NCBI RefSeq assembly: GCF_000372725.1
Contig: NW_005200507.1
Span: 73,810-119,036, forward strand
DNA: 45,227 nt
Direction of reading: 5' to 3'
From: Emiliania huxleyi CCMP1516
Lineage: Eukaryota > Haptophyta > Isochrysidales > Noelaerhabdaceae
The notes under the pieces were generated by a model. The model searched no databases, was not told where the DNA came from, and was given only the letters and a program-made list of their open reading frames with translations. Numbering within the stretch: the stretch's first letter is position 1; each line of letters begins with the position of its first letter. Shown here one piece after another: positions 41,476-45,227 of this stretch. The position numbers and the translations under genes are program-made.

Positions 41476-44400
41476 ATGAGCGTTTTCTCGCTCATGCGCT
41501 CGCTGGGAGGTGGCGCCGGGCTGGCCGTCGGCGCCACTCGCGCGCTCGGCGCCGCGGCGCCGACTGCAGCATTGGCAACAGCGCCGAGGATCGCGATCGT
41601 GACGGCGGCCGCAGTACGGCTCCACGGACAGCAGCAGACTATGGCGACCTCTCTCGACGAGGTGCGAGACGGCTGGCATCGCGTCTGCCCCGCCGGCCTC
41701 AACGCAAACCCTCGCAAGATCTGGCTGCTGCTCGGTGGGGGACTGGCAGTGTCCGCCACCGCCGAGCAGCCGACCACGTGTGCGTTTGAGGAGACTGGGC
41801 TCCAGCTACTGCAGCAGGGTTATGGAGACCATTCGGAGGATGACGATGACGACGATGAGCACGATGAGCCCCCGCCTCGCCGACAGCGGACGGAGGAGCA
41901 CGATGAGCCCTCTCCACCACCTTCACCCCTGAGCGACGCCGACGAGGGTGGAGGCGTTGTCATGCCGGGGGTGGCTTTGCAACCCGCAAGCCGCACTGAA
42001 GGTGACGCTGCGGTCGCCGAGGACGCCGCCACCGCACAGCAGCACAGAAAGGAACTTCGGCAGATTAGCGAGCGACAGATGGGCCGCTCGCTCAGTCCGC
42101 CGCCACCTGGCTGGGAGTGGAAGCCAACGGTCCTGATGGCTGACGGAGCAACTGTCGCGGACAAAGCCTGCGCGGTCGTGTTTGGTGGCGCACAAGAACA
42201 AGAACACACCACGCCAGTTCCGACTTTCACCATTGACGTCAATGCCATTGAATACTGGAACGGTGCTGACATTACTGACCTTCTCGAATTTTACACAAAC
42301 TATGCGGAGACAGAAGAGGTCGTCGCGTTTGACAGCGAGTGGAAATCGCAGGACACCAATCGAGAGCGACCAGGCGGCTGCACTCTGTGCACCCACCCAC
42401 CCTGTAGCACAACCCCGACCGCCCCCCCGAACCTAGCCAGCGTGACCGCAGGTGGCCTCAACAATGGCAGGACGGCGGTGTTATCTCTGGCCAGCAGGAA
42501 CACCTTCCTTGGCAAACATGTCCATGTCATCTCTCTGGTGGCGTACGAGATTGAAACCAGCGACCAGGATGCCTCAGGAACCGCTCTGTACACGCTTCCG
42601 CCTGTCTTCATTGACTTCCTTACCGACAACATTCGATTCTGTGGCCACAACGTCCAGGCCGACCTGACTAGGCTCGCAAATGACTACCCAGCGCTCCGTC
42701 AGGGCATGGGTGGCGCACTTGTCGAGGATACCATGCTCATGGGCAGACAGATATTCGGACCACCCGAGGTAATCAACCCTCGCTCGAAGTGTGTTGCCCC
42801 TACCCCACGCCACTAAAACCCAATCGCGCTGGCTTGTTCGCTGCTCGCTGTCCGTACGCCTCCTCTCGTACACAGGTGGAGTTTGACTGAGCTTGCTCAG
42901 CGCATCACTGGAGTGGGGGTTGCAAAGGGGGAGACCCTCTCAGATTGGGAGGCTTCCCCTCTCTCTGACAGTCAGCTCGTCTATGCTGGCTTGGATGCTC
43001 TCGTCGCTCTCGGTCTTCACGGGGCATTGTCCGCTCTCCGAGACCTTCAAGCAGATCCGCTTTCGCTGCTCACCTGGACCTGCAAACCCGACCCGGCGGG
43101 GAGGGGGAAGCGTGTCAGCGCGGCGCTTGGCGCCCTCGTCCACACTAACGAGCCCACGCTGTGCAACGGCATCCTCTTCAACAAAGGATCTGCCAAGCTT
43201 GCGCGCACTCTCGATGCAGAAGAGGCTGGGGCGGGGAACTTCGCCCTCCTCCCATACTTCACTGGCACAGACGCAATTGAGAACTTCTTCAGCCCAGTGG
43301 ACGACGATGGCGGTGTTTGGATGTGGTTTGATGGTCCCGATCATCAGGCCCGTTGGGTTGCTGGCAAGGATCTGCTTCTCGGTCACTGCAAGGAAGCCGG
43401 CGCAGAGGGCGAGGAGGGCGTTGAGGAGGGTGCTGGAGGTGAGCCTGGTGCCAGCCTTATCCGCGGGCTCTGTGTCATCCACGCTGAGCGATGGCTCGCG
43501 CAGAACAAGGCATTGATGAAGGCGCCTCCCCCGGGGACGTTAGACAAGGCCGAGATGATTGGCCTTGACGCCTCCCGAGAAAGCCCCTCCTCGCATGGTT
43601 CTGTATGGTACTTGATAGGACGCAAAAGCACGGACCAAGGAGTTGATTGACAAGTGCAAGGCTGACATCGAGGCGGGGAAGAACCAAAAGTTTGCCCGCC
43701 TCGAGGGCGGCATGTGGGGGCTGATGATCAAGAAGTGGACAAAGGTGTACAAGGCAACGCCCAGATAGCACACACCCCTCTTCCTTAGTTGAAGGTTTGC
43801 GCTTGGTTGACTTGTATCGGGAATCGTTGTAGGAGGAGGCGCTGGCACTGGCCTTTCAAAAGAGCTGGCTGCCGCCTGGTGTCAAGCTTTGCCGTGTTGG
43901 ACTCAACTCCATGGGTGGCATTCCCAACGACAACAACGGTCTCGAGGGCATGAACGGCGCGCAAAAACAATCTATCAACTTTGAGCGCTGTGGCCTTACC
44001 CAGTTTGTGCCCAATTTTTGTGACTGGCTTTTTCACCAGAGCTGCGATGACGTGGGTATGTCGCTCAAGATGGACCTCACCAACAAGGCCGGCCATGTCT
44101 GGGACCGCCAGATGTTTGCTCTCGCCAACGAACAGGCGGAGGCGTTCAAATCGGGTGGTGGAGTCTTTGGGTGCTTCATCCACTGGCAGCAAGACCCAGA
44201 TGACAGCTCAACTAAGCTCATGCAAATTCCATCCCGACGCATCCTCCAGCTCCTCAAGGAGAAGTACAACGTGCGTGACCGTGCAGAGGACATCAAGACG
44301 GCGCTGATGCACACCGAGTCTCGATGCGTGCGCCACCCTTGCCGTGGGGCAGATGGTTGCCCTAACTCATGGCTTGCAGCACATCGCAACCTCTACAGGG

Positions 44401-44807
44401 CAGCCACCCTCGGTGGAGCGCTGCCCAAGTACGACTTTGACCAGTTCATCGATATCAGCTCGTCCTTCCACACTCTCAAGCCAATCACCGACGTTGTCTT
44501 TGTTCGCCACCTCATTGACCGTCTGCAGGCATCTAAGGTGACACTCGATGTGTCACGGATCATGAAGAATGGTGAGTTTGACACGGGGAGGATGCTGAAA
44601 CATGGATTTGTTTCGTGTAACTGCCAGGACTACCTCCGAGGCCTCTGGTGCTGGCACGTGACATGCCACGCCAAGATCCGACAACTCATCAAAAAGGACC
44701 CTCCAGGCTTCAGCACTACTCAGATCGGCAACCCGGTAACAAACCGCATCCCTGATGCTGTCTATGGGGGTGCGCTCGGCTTCGATGCCCAGCCCCGCCG
44801 CCGCTGA
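41476..44807 (+). CDS. DEDDy 3'-5' exonuclease fused to MULE-transposase-derived region with SWIM zinc finger
   Basis: Exons: 41476-42768, about 42876-43521, 43619-43753, 43833-44807; introns 2 and 3 are GC-AG with agreeing phases. The N-terminus is Ala/Arg-rich, then an acidic stretch. Residue 280 onwards is a WRN-type exonuclease: VVAFDSEWKS (Asp286/Glu288), FCGHNVQADLTRLANDYP (motif II) and YAGLDA (motif III Tyr and Asp). Downstream are hallmarks of the C-terminal half of Mutator-like transposases: LCVIHAERWLAQNKALMK (C-x2-H), NNGLEGMNGAQKQ (the Glu region), and CNCQDYLRGLWCWH, a SWIM finger (CxC-x8-CxH). I find no convincing first or second catalytic Asp. The join at intron 1 is off by one base with the best acceptor (42875); an acceptor at 42900 fits but would drop conserved-looking residues. 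Confidence 0.75.
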
Positions 44808-45227
44808 GAGTGTGAGACGTCACGCTCAGTCCTCAGAGCTCACGGTCTCACGCTGCGAGAGGCGCCGTCGGACCTTGCGCGGCAGGGGGCGGAGAGCTTC
44901 TCGGTTCTTGATTTTGTTGTAAAATTCTCGATTCTCGCTGAATCATGCGCTGTTTTGTACAGAGAACACCACATTCGAGCATGAAGGCGGAGGCGGCTCG
45001 GGCCTGGCCGAGGCGGGCGGCAGTGTGGTGAGGCGATGGGTGGGCGGCGAGGGTGGCGGGGTCGGGGGGCGGCGAAGGCGACGTTTTGACTACCAAACGC
45101 GCACACCGACTGCAATCAAAGCCAAACACGCCCAAAACGAATACACTTGGGCCCCGCGGAGCCGGGAGACGGCCCCACGGAACCGGGAGACGGGGCTCCG
45201 GGACCGGGGCGGACACCGCCTTGCCGT
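44808..45227. other. 3' flank, no gene seen
   Basis: Short direct repeats of CCGGGAGACGG near 45163-45190 and plain GC-rich DNA. No gene recognised to the window end. Confidence 0.45.

Noticed and set aside
40946..41479. Plus-strand frame of 177 codons before the exonuclease gene
   Set aside because: After about 45 residues it is only the translation of the GGATCA array. Its stop overlaps the next ATG (ATGA), but a bacterial-type coupling makes no sense in a spliced eukaryotic gene.

Overview
This window looks like nuclear DNA from a secondary-plastid alga, most probably a haptophyte close to Emiliania/Gephyrocapsa or Chrysochromulina. This is inferred from content, not from a database match. 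It is very GC-rich, and genes lie on both strands with short introns. Most introns I could place begin with GC rather than GT. Vertebrate-type telomere repeats (TTAGGG and TTAGGGG) are present. A Derlin at the left edge carries a signal-plus-transit-like leader of the kind used for plastid envelope targeting. All gene models were translated by eye; exon borders are given where reading frames and family alignments agree.

Layout. 1-406: start of a Derlin-like gene (-). 1.5-2.7 kb: proteasome lid subunit Rpn12 (+). 3.2-4.4 kb: plant-type ornithine carbamoyltransferase (+), convergent with a TYW2 wybutosine enzyme (-, 4.6-6.0 kb). 6.3-7.3 kb: amidohydrolase (-). 7.3-9.4 kb: repeats. 9.4-10.7 kb: Golgin A7/ERF4-like gene (+). 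11.5-14.0 kb: large orphan gene (+). 14.1-15.6 kb: CCCH zinc-finger/WW protein (+). 15.9-17.1 kb: possible glycosyltransferase (-). 19.2-20.2 kb: NADH pyrophosphatase (+). 20.5-21.7 kb: EamA-type transporter (-). 22.5-25.0 kb: membrane protein with an EF-hand and cysteine-rich repeats (-). 26.1-26.9 kb: double-AP2 protein (+).

27.0-30.2 kb has subtelomeric character. A TTAGGGG array is followed by a degenerate array of about 63-bp period, and then by a CCCTAA array in the opposite orientation flanked by 100-bp direct repeats. This is the arrangement expected of two chromosome ends joined head to head, or of an assembly join. Beyond it lie a degraded element and a gene fragment.

30.8-33.4 kb: secreted or membrane protein joining an Fe/2OG-oxygenase-like fold to a DOMON-like region (-). 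34.8-37.5 kb: orphan gene (+). 37.5-40.9 kb: mostly non-coding. 41.5-44.8 kb: a spliced gene fusing a WRN-type DEDDy 3'-5' exonuclease to the C-terminal part of a MULE-type transposase with a SWIM zinc finger. It is preceded by about ten GGATCA-cored repeats with a 29-30 bp period. I consider that locus, together with the telomere-facing region, the most likely place for undescribed biology.

The conserved genes are housekeeping functions (protein turnover, arginine/ornithine metabolism, tRNA modification, nucleotide sanitation) and do not form one pathway. No operons, tRNA, rRNA or CRISPR arrays were seen.
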